Assembly: GCA_009993005.1 (NCBI GenBank)
Contig: JAACUH010000055.1
Location: 50,934-114,933 of the forward strand
Direction: 5' to 3'
DNA length: 64,000 nucleotides
Source: Rhodobacterales bacterium
GTDB lineage: Bacteria; Pseudomonadota; Alphaproteobacteria; Rhodobacterales; Rhodobacteraceae
Within the stretch, counting starts at the first letter, position 1, and each line of letters starts with the position of its first letter. A program made the translations under genes and the position numbers. The notes beneath the pieces are model-generated. The model was not told the origin of the DNA and did no database searches. It saw only the letters and a list, made by a program, of their open reading frames with translations. Positions 46,168-55,608 of this stretch are shown here, piece by piece.

Positions 46168-48216
46168 ATGCCCGCCGATACTGCCGCCGATCCGCTCGTC
46201 GTCTTTACGCCTTCGGGCAAGCGCGGGCATTTTCCTGTGGGCACGCCCGTTCTTACCGCCGCACGGCAATTGGGGGTCGATCTGGACTCTGTCTGTGGCG
46301 GGCGCGGCATCTGTTCGAAATGCCAGATCACCCCGGCCTATGGCGATTTTGCCAAACACGGCGTGCATGTCGCCGCAGATGCGCTGAGCGACTGGAACAG
46401 CGTCGAAGACCGCTATGACCGCATCCGGGGCCTGCCCAAGGGGCGGCGGCTGGGCTGTCAGGCCTGCGTTCAGGGCGACGTGGTGATCGACGTGCCGTCA
46501 GAGAGCCAGGTGCACCGGCAGGTGGTGCGCAAGGCGGCGTCGGACCGGACCATCGTGATGGACCCCGCGACGCATCTTTATTATGTCGAGGTGGCCGAGC
46601 CCGACATGCACGAGCCCACCGGCGACTTTGAACGTCTGGGTTTTGCATTGCGCGATCAATGGGGTGTGGACCGCGTGACCGCCCCCCTGCCCGTCCTGCG
46701 CCGCCTGCAACCGGCGCTGCGAAAGGGCGGCTGGGCTGTCACCGTGGCCCTGCACAAGGGCCATCGGGACGAAGCGCACCGCATTCTCGATATCTGGCCG
46801 GGCTTTTACGAAGGGCGGATCTATGGCCTCGCCATCGACCTCGGCTCGACCACCATCGCCGCGCATCTGACCGACCTGCGCAACGGGACGGTCAAGGCCA
46901 GTGCCGGCGTGATGAACCCGCAGATCCGCTTTGGCGAGGATCTGATGAGCCGCGTGTCATACGCCATGATGAACCCCGGCGGCGATATCGAGATGACCCG
47001 CGTGGTGCGCGAGGCGATCGACGCGCTGGCGGTGGAGCTTGCCACCGAAGCGCAGATCGACGCGCGCGACATCATGGAGGTGGTCTTTGTCTGCAACCCG
47101 GTGATGCACCATCTGCTTTTGGGCATAGACCCGGTGGAACTAGGTCAGGCACCCTTTGCACTGGCCACGTCAAACAGTCTGTCGCTGGACGCGACCGAGC
47201 TTGACCTCACCGCGCTTAACCCCGCGGCGCGGGTGTTCATCCTGCCCTGCATCGCGGGGCATGTCGGCGCCGATGCCGCCGCCGTCGCGCTGGCGGAAGC
47301 GCCCGAGATGTCGGAGGACCTTGTGCTGATCGTCGATGTCGGCACCAATGCCGAGATCCTGCTGGGCAATACCACGCGCGTGCTCGCCTGTTCCTCGCCC
47401 ACCGGCCCGGCATTCGAGGGCGCGCAGATCAGCGCGGGCCAGCGCGCCGCACCGGGCGCCATCGAGCGGGTGGAGATCGACCCCGTGACCAAGGAGCCGC
47501 GTTTCCGCGTGATCGGCAGCGATCTGTGGTCCGACGCGCCGGGATTTGACGCCGCGACCGCCACCACCGGCATCACCGGCATCTGCGGGTCGGGCATCAT
47601 CGAGGCGGTGGCCGAAATGCGCATGGCCGGGCTGGTGGACGCCAAGGGGCTGATCGGATCGGCCGAGCAGACAGGCTCACCGCGCATGGTCGCCGAGGGA
47701 CGCACGCACAGCTACCTGTTGCATGACGCCAGCCCGACCGGCGGGCCGCGCATCCTGGTAACGCAGGGCGACATCCGCGCGATCCAGTTGGCCAAATCGG
47801 CGCTTTACGCCGGCGCGCGGCTCTTGATGGACGAGATGGGCGTGGACCATGTGGACCGCGTCACGCTCGCCGGCGCCTTTGGCGCGCATATCTCGCCGCG
47901 CCACGCGATGGTGCTGGGGATGATCCCCGATGCGCCGCTCGACAAGGTGACATCGGCGGGCAATGCGGCGGGCACCGGCGCGCGCATCGCGCTCTGCTCG
48001 GTCGCGGCGCGCACCGCCATCGAGGCAACGGTGCGCAAGATCACCAAGGTCGAGACCGCCATCGCGCCGCGGTTTCAGGAGCATTTTGTCAATGCCAACG
48101 CGATCCCGCATGCGACCGACCCGTTTCCCTATCTGGCGGGCATCGTCAGCCTGCCCGATGTGAGCTTCAACCAGGGGGGTGGCAATGACGGCGGGCGGCG
48201 GCGCAGGGGGCGCTAG
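46168..48216 (+). CDS. Corrinoid-activation protein, RACo/RamA-like ferredoxin-ASKHA
   Basis: A 682-residue reductive activator of corrinoid proteins: it returns accidentally oxidised Co(II) to Co(I) using ATP. N-terminal [2Fe-2S] ferredoxin domain with C43, C49, C52 and C97 (CGGRGICSKC and GCQAC); a middle linker domain; and a large DUF4445 ASKHA ATPase domain (about 215-640; AIDLGSTTIAAHL, VDVGTNAEILLGN, SSPTGPAFEGAQI, GITGICGSGIIEAV). It lacks the [4Fe-4S] tail of RamA. In Phaeobacter a protein of this kind is needed for the split methionine synthase (my recollection of fitness studies), fitting the genes at 26.4-28.8 kb. Divergent from guaB. Confidence 0.87.
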   Translation: MPADTAADPLVVFTPSGKRGHFPVGTPVLTAARQLGVDLDSVCGGRGICSKCQITPAYGDFAKHGVHVAADALSDWNSVEDRYDRIRGLPKGRRLGCQACVQGDVVIDVPSESQVHRQVVRKAASDRTIVMDPATHLYYVEVAEPDMHEPTGDFERLGFALRDQWGVDRVTAPLPVLRRLQPALRKGGWAVTVALHKGHRDEAHRILDIWPGFYEGRIYGLAIDLGSTTIAAHLTDLRNGTVKASAGVMNPQIRFGEDLMSRVSYAMMNPGGDIEMTRVVREAIDALAVELATEAQIDARDIMEVVFVCNPVMHHLLLGIDPVELGQAPFALATSNSLSLDATELDLTALNPAARVFILPCIAGHVGADAAAVALAEAPEMSEDLVLIVDVGTNAEILLGNTTRVLACSSPTGPAFEGAQISAGQRAAPGAIERVEIDPVTKEPRFRVIGSDLWSDAPGFDAATATTGITGICGSGIIEAVAEMRMAGLVDAKGLIGSAEQTGSPRMVAEGRTHSYLLHDASPTGGPRILVTQGDIRAIQLAKSALYAGARLLMDEMGVDHVDRVTLAGAFGAHISPRHAMVLGMIPDAPLDKVTSAGNAAGTGARIALCSVAARTAIEATVRKITKVETAIAPRFQEHFVNANAIPHATDPFPYLAGIVSLPDVSFNQGGGNDGGRRRRGR

Positions 48217-48266
48217 ACCGATTGCATCTTGACGCTGCCGGGGGCTGCGATTAGGTCAAAGCCCGC

Positions 48267-48340
48267 GCGGGTATGGTGAAAAGGTATCACGAAAGCTTCC
48301 CAAGCTTCAGTTACGGGTTCGATTCCCGTTACCCGCTCCA
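48267..48340 (+). tRNA. tRNA-Gly (anticodon CCC)
   Basis: Full cloverleaf: acceptor GCGGGTA (48267-48273) with TACCCGC (48330-48336), U73 and encoded CCA; D-arm GTGA/TCAC; anticodon loop TTCCCAA; T-arm ACGGG/CCCGT with TTCGATT loop. Anticodon CCC and U73 both fit glycine. The top pair of the anticodon stem (27-43) is an A-C mismatch. Confidence 0.93.
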
Positions 48341-48378
48341 GACGCTCCGCATATTGGAAACCTTGCAGGAGCAATGAC

Positions 48379-48729
48379 ATGGCAGACATCACCCGGATCG
48401 AATGCGGCGCGCGGATGAGCGCGGCCGTGGTGCATGGCGGCATCGCCTATCTGGCCGGTCAGGTCGGCAAACCGGGCGGCGACGTGACCGCGCAGACGCG
48501 CGACGTGCTGGCCGAGATCGACCGTATCCTCGCGCTTGCCGGCACCGACAAGACCCGGATCCTGACCGCGCAGATCTGGCTTGCCGACATCGCAAGCTTT
48601 GCCGAGATGAACGCGGTCTGGGATACCTGGGTGCCGCAGGGCCATTGCCCCGCGCGCTGGACCGGCGAGGCGAAGCTCGCCACGCCCGATTATCTGGTCG
48701 AGATCATCGTGACGGCGGCCGTCGGCTGA
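48379..48729 (+). CDS. RidA (YjgF/YER057c) family protein
   Basis: A 116-residue protein of the Rid family, which hydrolyses reactive enamine/imine intermediates. It has the subfamily-typical VHGGIAYLAGQVG, ILALAGTDKTRILTAQIWLADI, and CPARWTGEAKLATPDYLVEIIVTAA. It looks like a Rid6/7-type rather than RidA proper, since R105 lies in a different context; I am unsure of the subgroup. AGGAG lies before the ATG, and a tRNA-Gly gene sits 38 bp upstream. Confidence 0.85.
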   Translation: MADITRIECGARMSAAVVHGGIAYLAGQVGKPGGDVTAQTRDVLAEIDRILALAGTDKTRILTAQIWLADIASFAEMNAVWDTWVPQGHCPARWTGEAKLATPDYLVEIIVTAAVG

Positions 48730-48750
48730 CCTGAGGTCGCGTGGGCTGCG

Positions 48751-48816
48751 GGTGCGGATGCCTTCGGCGAGAGTATTTCGGGCACAGAGAAGCCGGGCGT
48801 GGCGCGCAGCCACGCC
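48751..48816. repeat. Convergent-spacer repeat, copy D, plus hairpin
   Basis: Between the RidA-like gene and pgi: GATGCCTTCGGCGAGAGTAT (48758-48777) then TTCGGGCACAGAGAAG, followed by an 8-bp perfect hairpin (GGCGTGGC 48796-48803, GCCACGCC 48809-48816) ten bases before the pgi stop. Same motif as copies A, B, C and E with two substitutions in the core. Confidence 0.7.
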
Positions 48817-48825
48817 TGACGTGCT

Positions 48826-50427
48826 TCAGGCGCCGTTCTTGCGCAGATAGCCCACCAGTTGCGCGGTCGAGCCGTCCTTGTCGGCGGCATCGCGCGCGCC
48901 CTCGATCACGGGTTGCAGCGCGGTGGCGAGCTCCTTGCCCAGTTCCACCCCCCATTGGTCGTAGGAATTGATGCCGAGCACTGCACCCTCGACGAACACG
49001 CGATGTTCATAGAGCGCGATGATCTGGCCCAAGACATAGGGGGTGAGCTGCGGATAGGCGAGCGTCACCGAGGGGCGATTGCCGGGAAACACGCGGTGGC
49101 GCGCCTGCCGGTCAAGCTCGGCGCCAGTCAGCCCTTTGGCCGCCATGATCGCCCGCGCCTCGTCAAACGAGCGGCCGCGCATCAGCGCCTCGGATTGCGC
49201 GAGACAATTGGCGATCAGCAACTGGTGCTGGTGGTGCAGCGCGTCCTCATGTCCGCGCGCGGCGATCAGGAACTCGCAAGGCACGATACGGGTGCCCTGA
49301 TGGATGAGCTGGTAAAAGGCGTGCTGACCGTTGGTGCCGGGCTCGCCCCAGACCACGGGGCCACTGTCACAGGGCAGATCGGCGCCGTCCATGCTGACGC
49401 CTTTGCCGTTGCTTTCCATCTCGAGCTGTTGGAGGTAGGCGGGCAGGCGCGCGAGGTTGTTGTCATAGGGCAGCACGGCGCGGGTCGCATGGCCGCAGAC
49501 CTGGTTGTGCCACAGCCCCACCAGTGCGAGCATGGCGGGCATGTTCTCGTGCCAGGCCGCGGCGCGGAAATGGTCGTCCATCGCCTGCGCACCACGCAGG
49601 AAGGCGCGAAACGCGTCAGGCCCGATGGCGATCATCAGGCTGAGCCCGATCGGGCCCCACATGGAATAGCGCCCGCCGACCCAATCCTCGAAACCGAAAA
49701 CCCGTTCAGGATCAATGCCGAAGGCGGCGGTCTTGTCGCGCGCGGTGGACAGCGCGGCGAATTGCGCGGCCGGGTCGGTGACCGCCTGCCCCATCCAGGC
49801 CTTGGCGGTGCGGGCGTTGGTCATCGTCTCGATGGTGGTGAAGGTCTTGGACGCCACGATCACCAGCGTCGTCGCCGGGTCGCAGGCGCGCAGGACGGCC
49901 GCGACATCGGCGGGGTCCACGTTGCTGACGAAATGGCAGCGCGGGCCATCGTGATAGGGTGCGAGCGCGCGCACCGCCATCGCAGGGCCGAGGTCAGAGC
50001 CGCCGATGCCGATATTGACGACATCGGTGATCGCGCCGCCCTGCCCGGCAAAGGTGCCGCTGCGCACCTGGTCCGCGAAATCCTCCATCCGCGCCAGGGT
50101 CGCGCGCACGCCGGGGATGACATCGACGCCATCCACCATGACCGGGCCGCCATCGAGGTTGCGCAGCGCCGTATGCAGCACGGCGCGTCCCTCGGTCTCG
50201 TTGATCGGCCGGCCCGCGAACATCGCATCACGCTTGGCCGCGACACCGGCCGCATCGAGCAGGCCGATCAACATGTCGCGCGCGGCCGTGTCGATCCCGG
50301 TCTTGGAATAATCGAACAGCATCTCGCCCAGGGACAAGGAAAACGCCCGCGCACGGGCGCCGTCACAGCTGTCAGCGATCCGGCGACCGGCGATGCCGGC
50401 ATGGTGGCTCTTGAGTTCGGAAAACAT
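48826..50427 (-). CDS. pgi: Glucose-6-phosphate isomerase
   Basis: Pgi interconverts glucose-6-phosphate and fructose-6-phosphate. The 533-residue protein has [29 protein letters not shown], the catalytic Glu in [24 protein letters not shown], and the final catalytic lysine in [13 protein letters not shown]. Last gene of zwf-pgl-pgi. The frame is open upstream to 50895, but that part is the antisense shadow of pgl; the true start is ATG 50427. Confidence 0.96.
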   Translation of the reverse strand: MFSELKSHHAGIAGRRIADSCDGARARAFSLSLGEMLFDYSKTGIDTAARDMLIGLLDAAGVAAKRDAMFAGRPINETEGRAVLHTALRNLDGGPVMVDGVDVIPGVRATLARMEDFADQVRSGTFAGQGGAITDVVNIGIGGSDLGPAMAVRALAPYHDGPRCHFVSNVDPADVAAVLRACDPATTLVIVASKTFTTIETMTNARTAKAWMGQAVTDPAAQFAALSTARDKTAAFGIDPERVFGFEDWVGGRYSMWGPIGLSLMIAIGPDAFRAFLRGAQAMDDHFRAAAWHENMPAMLALVGLWHNQVCGHATRAVLPYDNNLARLPAYLQQLEMESNGKGVSMDGADLPCDSGPVVWGEPGTNGQHAFYQLIHQGTRIVPCEFLIAARGHEDALHHQHQLLIANCLAQSEALMRGRSFDEARAIMAAKGLTGAELDRQARHRVFPGNRPSVTLAYPQLTPYVLGQIIALYEHRVFVEGAVLGINSYDQWGVELGKELATALQPVIEGARDAADKDGSTAQLVGYLRKNGA

Positions 50428-50429
50428 GG

Positions 50430-51101
50430 CTAGGACTCCGCCCAGTGGATGATGGACCCGTTCAGGATCGCGGCGACAGGCGCCTGTTCTGCGGGCAGGC
50501 CGCGCGCCCGTTCCAGCGCCGCGCGTTTCGCGGCGCCAGTGATCACGATATGGCGCGACAGGGCCCCGCCCAGGACCTGCGCCGTCAGGGTCACGCGCGG
50601 CTCTTCGACGCCGGATGCCCGCATCGGCAGGATCACCGCGTCGCCTGTCAGCCCTTCCTGAAGACGGTCGGCGCCCGGAAAGAGCGACGCGGTGTGCATG
50701 TCCTCGCCCATGCCCAGAAGCACCAGCCGTAAGGGCAGCGCGGCCGTGATCGTCGCGGCAAGCTCTGCCAGGCATTCCTCGGGCGTGGGCGCGTCGAGGT
50801 AGAGCGGCACCAGCGTCGCCGCCCTCGCATGCCCGGTGAGCAAACGGGCCCGCAGGAGGCGGGTATTGGACCGCGGCGATGTCTCTGGCACCCACCGCTC
50901 ATCGGTGAGCATGACGCGCACGCGCGCCCAGTCGAGGTCAACCGCCGCCAGCGCATCGAAAACCGGGCCGGGTGTGCTGCCACCCGGCACGGCGATGCTC
51001 ACCGTCTCTTGCTGGGACAGGGCCTGCCGCACCTCGCCCGCAAGCGTGTTGGCGAGGTTCATCATCATCATTTCGGCATCGGGGTATTCGATGAACTCCA
51101 T
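50430..51101 (-). CDS. pgl: 6-Phosphogluconolactonase (DevB type)
   Basis: Pgl hydrolyses 6-phosphogluconolactone from Zwf. The 223-residue protein starts [10 protein letters not shown] and shows [36 protein letters not shown], and [17 protein letters not shown], all DevB signatures. AGGAGG eight bases before ATG 51101. Two bases before pgi. Confidence 0.95.
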   Translation of the reverse strand: MEFIEYPDAEMMMMNLANTLAGEVRQALSQQETVSIAVPGGSTPGPVFDALAAVDLDWARVRVMLTDERWVPETSPRSNTRLLRARLLTGHARAATLVPLYLDAPTPEECLAELAATITAALPLRLVLLGMGEDMHTASLFPGADRLQEGLTGDAVILPMRASGVEEPRVTLTAQVLGGALSRHIVITGAAKRAALERARGLPAEQAPVAAILNGSIIHWAES

Positions 51102-51126
51102 CGCACAACCTCCTGATAGGGTGACG

Positions 51127-52581
51127 TTATCCCTTGATCTCGCGCCAGCGGCGGCCATCGCGGTGCATCAGCATCATGGCATCCTCGGGGCCGTTCGACC
51201 CGGTGTCGTAATGTTTGGGCACGTCATTGCGCGCCTCCCATCCGGCGATGATCGGGTCGGTCCAGGCCCATGCGGCCTCGACCTCGTCCCCGCGCATGAA
51301 CAGCGTCTGGTTGCCGCGGATCACATCCATGATCAGCCGCTCATAGGCATCGGTGACGTCGCCCGCATCATCGCCCAGCGCGTCGGCAAAGGTCATGTCG
51401 AGGGGCACGTCGATGAGGCGCATGCCACCGGGGCCCGGTTCCTTGATCGTGACCTGCAGGTCCATGCCTTCGTTGGGTTGCAGGCGGATCGACAGGATAT
51501 TGCGGTGGCGCGCCTCGTCTCCTTCAAAGATGGAATGTCCAAGGTCCTGGAAAACCACTGCGATTTCAGAGGACCGCGCCTTGAGCCGCTTGCCCGTGCG
51601 CAGGTAGAACGGCACCCCGGCCCAGCGCCAGTTGGCGATATGGCACTTCATCGCGACAAAGCTCTCGGTAAAGGACCGCGCGTTTTCGGCATCCTCGCGA
51701 TAGCTCGGGCTTTCGGTGGAGGCGTCGTATTGGCCGCGGACAACATGATGCGGATCAAGGGGTTGCAGAGCACGAATCACCTTGAGCTTTTCGTCGCGCA
51801 CGGCATCGGCGTCAAAATGGCTCGGCGGTTCCATTGCGATCAGGCACAACAGCTGCATCAGGTGGTTCTGCACCATGTCCCGCATCGCACCGGATTTGTC
51901 GTAATAGCTGCCGCGCCCACCGACACCCACCGTCTCGGCCACCGTGATCTGGATGTGATCGACATAGTGGTTGTTCCAGAGCGGTTCGAACAGCACGTTG
52001 CCAAAGCGCACGGCCATCAGGTTCTGAACCGTTTCCTTGCCCAGATAATGGTCGATCCGGTAGATCTGATGTTCATCGAAATGGGCCGCGAGCGTCTGGT
52101 TGAGGCTGCGTGCCGAGGCCAGATCGCGGCCAAAGGGCTTTTCAACCACGATGCGGCTCTGGTCATTGGCTATCCCATGCGCGTGGAGCCGCTCTGCGAG
52201 CGCCCCGAACAACGCGGGCGCGACAGAGAAATAGAACGCCCGGACGACATCGCGCGACATCAGCGCGGCCAGATCCTTCCATCCGCCATCGCCGGTGGCG
52301 TCAATGGTCACATAGTCGAGGCCCCCCAGAAAAGCGGCGAGGCTTGCCTGATCCTCGGCCTCGGTGCCGCCGAACTCTGCAATGGCGGCCGAAATAAGCT
52401 GACGGTAGCCTTCGGCGTCCATCTCGCTGCGCGCCGCCCCGATGATGCGCGCGCCTTCGGGCATCTGACCGGCGCGAAAGCGACGGTAGAGCCCCGGCAG
52501 GATCTTGCGGCGCGCCAGATCGCCGGTGCCCCCAAAGATCACGAGGTCGAACGGATCGACCGGAATCACGCGCGAGACCAT
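51127..52581 (-). CDS. zwf: Glucose-6-phosphate 1-dehydrogenase
   Basis: Zwf oxidises glucose-6-phosphate to 6-phosphogluconolactone with NADP(+) or NAD(+), opening the Entner-Doudoroff and pentose-phosphate routes. The 484-residue protein has the nucleotide motif VIFGGTGDLARRKI, and the active-site RIDHYLGKETVQN with catalytic His; VVEKPFGRDLASA and FYLRTGKRLK bind substrate. First gene of zwf-pgl-pgi, with 25 bp to pgl. Confidence 0.96.
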   Translation of the reverse strand: MVSRVIPVDPFDLVIFGGTGDLARRKILPGLYRRFRAGQMPEGARIIGAARSEMDAEGYRQLISAAIAEFGGTEAEDQASLAAFLGGLDYVTIDATGDGGWKDLAALMSRDVVRAFYFSVAPALFGALAERLHAHGIANDQSRIVVEKPFGRDLASARSLNQTLAAHFDEHQIYRIDHYLGKETVQNLMAVRFGNVLFEPLWNNHYVDHIQITVAETVGVGGRGSYYDKSGAMRDMVQNHLMQLLCLIAMEPPSHFDADAVRDEKLKVIRALQPLDPHHVVRGQYDASTESPSYREDAENARSFTESFVAMKCHIANWRWAGVPFYLRTGKRLKARSSEIAVVFQDLGHSIFEGDEARHRNILSIRLQPNEGMDLQVTIKEPGPGGMRLIDVPLDMTFADALGDDAGDVTDAYERLIMDVIRGNQTLFMRGDEVEAAWAWTDPIIAGWEARNDVPKHYDTGSNGPEDAMMLMHRDGRRWREIKG

Positions 52582-52598
52582 GAGCCCCCCAAAACTGA

Positions 52599-52613
52599 TG
52601 TTAGCGCTATCGC
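52599..52613. promoter_or_regulatory. LacI-type palindrome upstream of zwf
   Basis: TAGCGCTA (52602-52609) is an 8-bp palindrome, extended imperfectly (TGTTAGCGCTATC), 18-30 bp before the zwf start. The NNTTAGCGCTAANN shape is typical for LacI/GalR-family sugar regulators, so zwf-pgl-pgi may be controlled by one encoded elsewhere. No regulator gene lies beside it. Confidence 0.4.
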
Positions 52614-52688
52614 GCTGTCACCTGCGCTCTTAGAGCGGGCAGTCTCGAAAGTCTAGCACAGAGCCTGTGCGCGGGCCACCGCCTGACC

Positions 52689-53930
52689 TCAGGCCAGCAG
52701 GCGCGCCGCGGGCGCGACGGTCAGTCTGCCCAGTGCGGCGCCCAGCGTATCAGGCCGCCCGAGCAGGAAACCCTGCCCCAGCGCCACACCGATTTCGCGC
52801 AATGTATCGGCTTCGCCGCGCGTCTCGATACCCTCGGCAATCAGCTTGGCGCCTGTTTCGCGGGCAAATCCGCTCAGCGCCTCGGCCAGAGACCGCCGGG
52901 CGTAATCGGTGTCGATGGACCGGGTCAGCGCCATGTCGAGCTTGATGATGTCAGGTTTCAGCCGCAGGATGTGTTGCAGTCCCGAATAGCCGGCCCCGGC
53001 ATCATCGATCGCAATCCGCACCCCGCGGTCATGCAGCAATGCCAGTTCTTTGAGCATCGCATCGTAATCGGCCACCGACGCATGTTCGGTGATCTCAACC
53101 ACGACACGCGACTGGTCGCACCCCGACAGAAGCCGGCTGATCGCGCCACTGGCCAGCGTTTCTGGCGCGCAGTTGACCGAAAGATACAGCGGTTCGGGCA
53201 GCAAGGGGAGCGCAATCAAAGCGCGGGCGGCAACGGCGATCTCAAGCTCTTCGCCCAGACCGCCCTCCGCCGCTTCGGCAAACCAGATGTCGGGCGAGCG
53301 ATAGGGTTCGCCGGGGAAGCGGCACAACGATTCAAAGCCCACGGTCTCGCCCGTCGCGAGATTGACAATCGGCTGATAAACCACGCGAAACAAACCCTCG
53401 TCGATCATGTCGCGGGTGCTTGCCTCGATCGTCCCACGCCGCGCGCGGTCGAGCAACGACCGGTTGACCTGCCGGCTCGACAGTTCTGCAAACAACTCCA
53501 TCACCTCGAGATCGCGATCATTGAGCGTGGGGTTGGGGCGCGGACTGAGGCAACAGAACATGCCATAGATCGACCCGTCGTCGCGCCGGATCGGGACCGA
53601 GACATGGCTGCCGATGGGAAGCTGTGTCGTGATCGGCATCGTTTGGGCAAACGAATGATCCGCCGTATCGCGGATCAGGCGCGGCAGATCACCTGCGATG
53701 ATGTGCCGGCAATACACCTGATCGACCGACCGCGTGTCGCCGGGCTTGACCAGATCCTCGAGGCCGGGTGCGCTCACCGCCCGAAACACAACCTCATCAC
53801 CCACAAATTCGCTCAGATAGGCCACCTCCATCCGCAAGTGGCGACGCACTGTTTCCAGAGCGCTGTCGATGATGTCATGGGGCGCATGAAGCGGCGCCGC
53901 ATCGGCCATCAGTTTCGCGATCCGTTCCAT
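52689..53930 (-). CDS. GAF-EAL protein (cyclic-di-GMP phosphodiesterase type)
   Basis: A 413-residue soluble protein with an N-terminal GAF domain (about 15-155) and an EAL domain (about 170-405). EAL motifs: signature GFESLCRF (ESL in place of EAL), SVNCAPETL, VVEITEHASV, IAIDDAGAGYSGL (usual DDFGTGYSSL), KLDMALT and AEGIETRGE. The metal and catalytic acidic residues and lysine are kept, so it may be active, though several motif positions differ. There is no GGDEF domain. The GAF sensor likely responds to a small molecule or light/redox cue that cannot be named. Divergent from selO with 155 bp between. Confidence 0.87.
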   Translation of the reverse strand: MERIAKLMADAAPLHAPHDIIDSALETVRRHLRMEVAYLSEFVGDEVVFRAVSAPGLEDLVKPGDTRSVDQVYCRHIIAGDLPRLIRDTADHSFAQTMPITTQLPIGSHVSVPIRRDDGSIYGMFCCLSPRPNPTLNDRDLEVMELFAELSSRQVNRSLLDRARRGTIEASTRDMIDEGLFRVVYQPIVNLATGETVGFESLCRFPGEPYRSPDIWFAEAAEGGLGEELEIAVAARALIALPLLPEPLYLSVNCAPETLASGAISRLLSGCDQSRVVVEITEHASVADYDAMLKELALLHDRGVRIAIDDAGAGYSGLQHILRLKPDIIKLDMALTRSIDTDYARRSLAEALSGFARETGAKLIAEGIETRGEADTLREIGVALGQGFLLGRPDTLGAALGRLTVAPAARLLA

Positions 53931-54085
53931 TGTGGACCCTTGCTGTTTGTCTGACACATTTCTGCAAGGTCGAGATGGACAGAGTGTTAATGCAGGCCGT
54001 CCGGTTCGATAAAATTGAACCGACCGCAGAGGCCAGGCGCGCGTCGCACCTTTGCCGGGCCGGTCGGACAGGCTATGTCCGAGGC

Positions 54086-55483
54086 ATGGACCTGCACATC
54101 CCGTTCGACAACAGCTTTGCACGCCTGCCGGCGCGGCTCTTCACGCGGCAGCATCCGACGCCCGTGGCAGCCCCGCGCCTCATCGTGGTCAACGACGCCC
54201 TCGCAGAGCTCCTCGGCCTGGACCCCGCTGCCCTGCGCGCCGCCGCCGATGTGCTGGCGGGCAACCGGATCCCGACCGGGGCGATGCCGCTCGCGCAGGC
54301 CTATGGCGGGCACCAGTTCGGCAACTGGAACCCGGGTCTCGGCGACGGGCGCGCGATCCTGCTGGGCGAGGTGGTGGGCCGGGACGGCATCCGCCGCGAC
54401 CTCGTGCTCAAGGGCGCGGGCCCCACCCCCTATTCCCGCGGCGGCGACGGACGTGCCTGGCTGGGGCCGGTGCTGCGCGAATATCTGGTGTCCGAGGCGA
54501 TGGCGGCGCTCGCTGTGCCCACCACCCGGGCGCTGGCCGCCGTCACGACCGGCGAGACCGTGCTGCGCGACAGCCCCCTGCCCGGCGCGATCCTGACCCG
54601 CGTCGCGCAAAGCCATATCCGCGTCGGCACTTTCCAGCGCTTTGCCGCCAGCGGTGACCGCGAGGCTCTCGCGGCGCTCACCGCCCACGCCATCGCGCGC
54701 CACTATCCGCTGGCCACAGGCCCCGCCGACCTGCTCGCCGCCGTCACCAAAAGACAGGCCCGCCTGGTCGCGCAATGGATGGGGCTCGGCTTTGTCCATG
54801 GTGTGATGAACACCGACAATTGCGCCATATCGGGCGAAACGATCGACTATGGCCCCTGCGCCTTTGTCGATAGCTATCACCCGATGGCCGTGTTCTCCTC
54901 GATCGACCGCGCGGGCCGCTACGCCTATGGCAACCAGCCGCAGATCACCCTGTGGAACCTCGCGCAATTCGCCACCGCGCTGATAGCCCTCGCCCCCGAT
55001 CAGGACGCCGCCGTCAAGGACTACACGCAGATCATCAACCGTTTTGCCGACATCTACCACAGCGCCTGGCTCACCACCTTCGGCGCCAAGCTCGGCCTCG
55101 CCAGACCGACCGAGGCCGACCGCCCCCTGATCGAGGACCTGCTGGCCCTGATGGCGCGCGATGGCGCCGATTTCACCAATACCTTCGCGGCCCTTCCCAC
55201 CGCCCAGGCGCAGGATATGTTCACCGACCGCGCGGCCTTTGCCGCCTGGCAGGCCCGCTGGCAGGCGCGCGCGCCCGACACGGCCCTGATGGCGCGGACC
55301 AACCCGCAGGTCATCCCCCGCACGCATCTGATCGAGGCCACGATTGCAGCCGCCCTCGCCGGCGACCTCGCCCCGTTCCACCGCATGCTGGCCGCAGTCA
55401 CCCGCCCCGCTCAGCCCGACCCGGCCTTCAGCCGCCCGCCGACCGACACTGAACGGGTGACCCAGACCTTCTGCGGCACCTGA
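54086..55483 (+). CDS. selO: Protein adenylyltransferase SelO (YdiU)
   Basis: A pseudokinase-fold enzyme that transfers AMP from ATP to protein hydroxyls, tied to redox stress responses. The 465-residue protein has LAQAYGGHQFGNWNPGLGDGRAILLGE, LKGAGPTPYSRGGDGRAWLGPVLREY, FVHGVMNTDNCAISGETIDYGPCAFVD, and ends TFCGT, where the eukaryotic forms have a Cys-x-x-Sec. The start at ATG 54086 (MDLHIPFDNSFARLP) fits the conserved N-terminus. Confidence 0.93.
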   Translation: MDLHIPFDNSFARLPARLFTRQHPTPVAAPRLIVVNDALAELLGLDPAALRAAADVLAGNRIPTGAMPLAQAYGGHQFGNWNPGLGDGRAILLGEVVGRDGIRRDLVLKGAGPTPYSRGGDGRAWLGPVLREYLVSEAMAALAVPTTRALAAVTTGETVLRDSPLPGAILTRVAQSHIRVGTFQRFAASGDREALAALTAHAIARHYPLATGPADLLAAVTKRQARLVAQWMGLGFVHGVMNTDNCAISGETIDYGPCAFVDSYHPMAVFSSIDRAGRYAYGNQPQITLWNLAQFATALIALAPDQDAAVKDYTQIINRFADIYHSAWLTTFGAKLGLARPTEADRPLIEDLLALMARDGADFTNTFAALPTAQAQDMFTDRAAFAAWQARWQARAPDTALMARTNPQVIPRTHLIEATIAAALAGDLAPFHRMLAAVTRPAQPDPAFSRPPTDTERVTQTFCGT

Positions 55484-55484
55484 G

Positions 55485-55549
55485 CATCTTTTGGCCGGAA
55501 ATATCCCGGGGGAGGCGCCGCCGCAGGCGGCGACGGGGGCAGAGCCCCC
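55485..55549. repeat. Convergent-spacer repeat, copy E, plus two hairpins
   Basis: Two bases after selO, on the minus strand: GGCGCCTCCCCCGGGATATT then TCCGGCCAAAAGATG (55519 down to 55485). It is closest to copy A. Two hairpins follow: CGCCGCC/GGCGGCG (55516-55532) and GGGGGC/GCCCCC (55535-55549). A third GC-rich stem lies near 55566-55583. Convergent with the cyclophilin at 55609. Confidence 0.7.
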
Positions 55550-55608
55550 TCTGAAACAAGAACGGCCCGCCGCAGGCGGACCGCTTGGCAACCGTCACAG
55601 GAGACGGC

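Noticed and set aside
50428..50895. Apparent N-terminal extension fused to Pgi
   Set aside because: The extra 156 residues are another frame of pgl; Pgi begins normally at ATG 50427.
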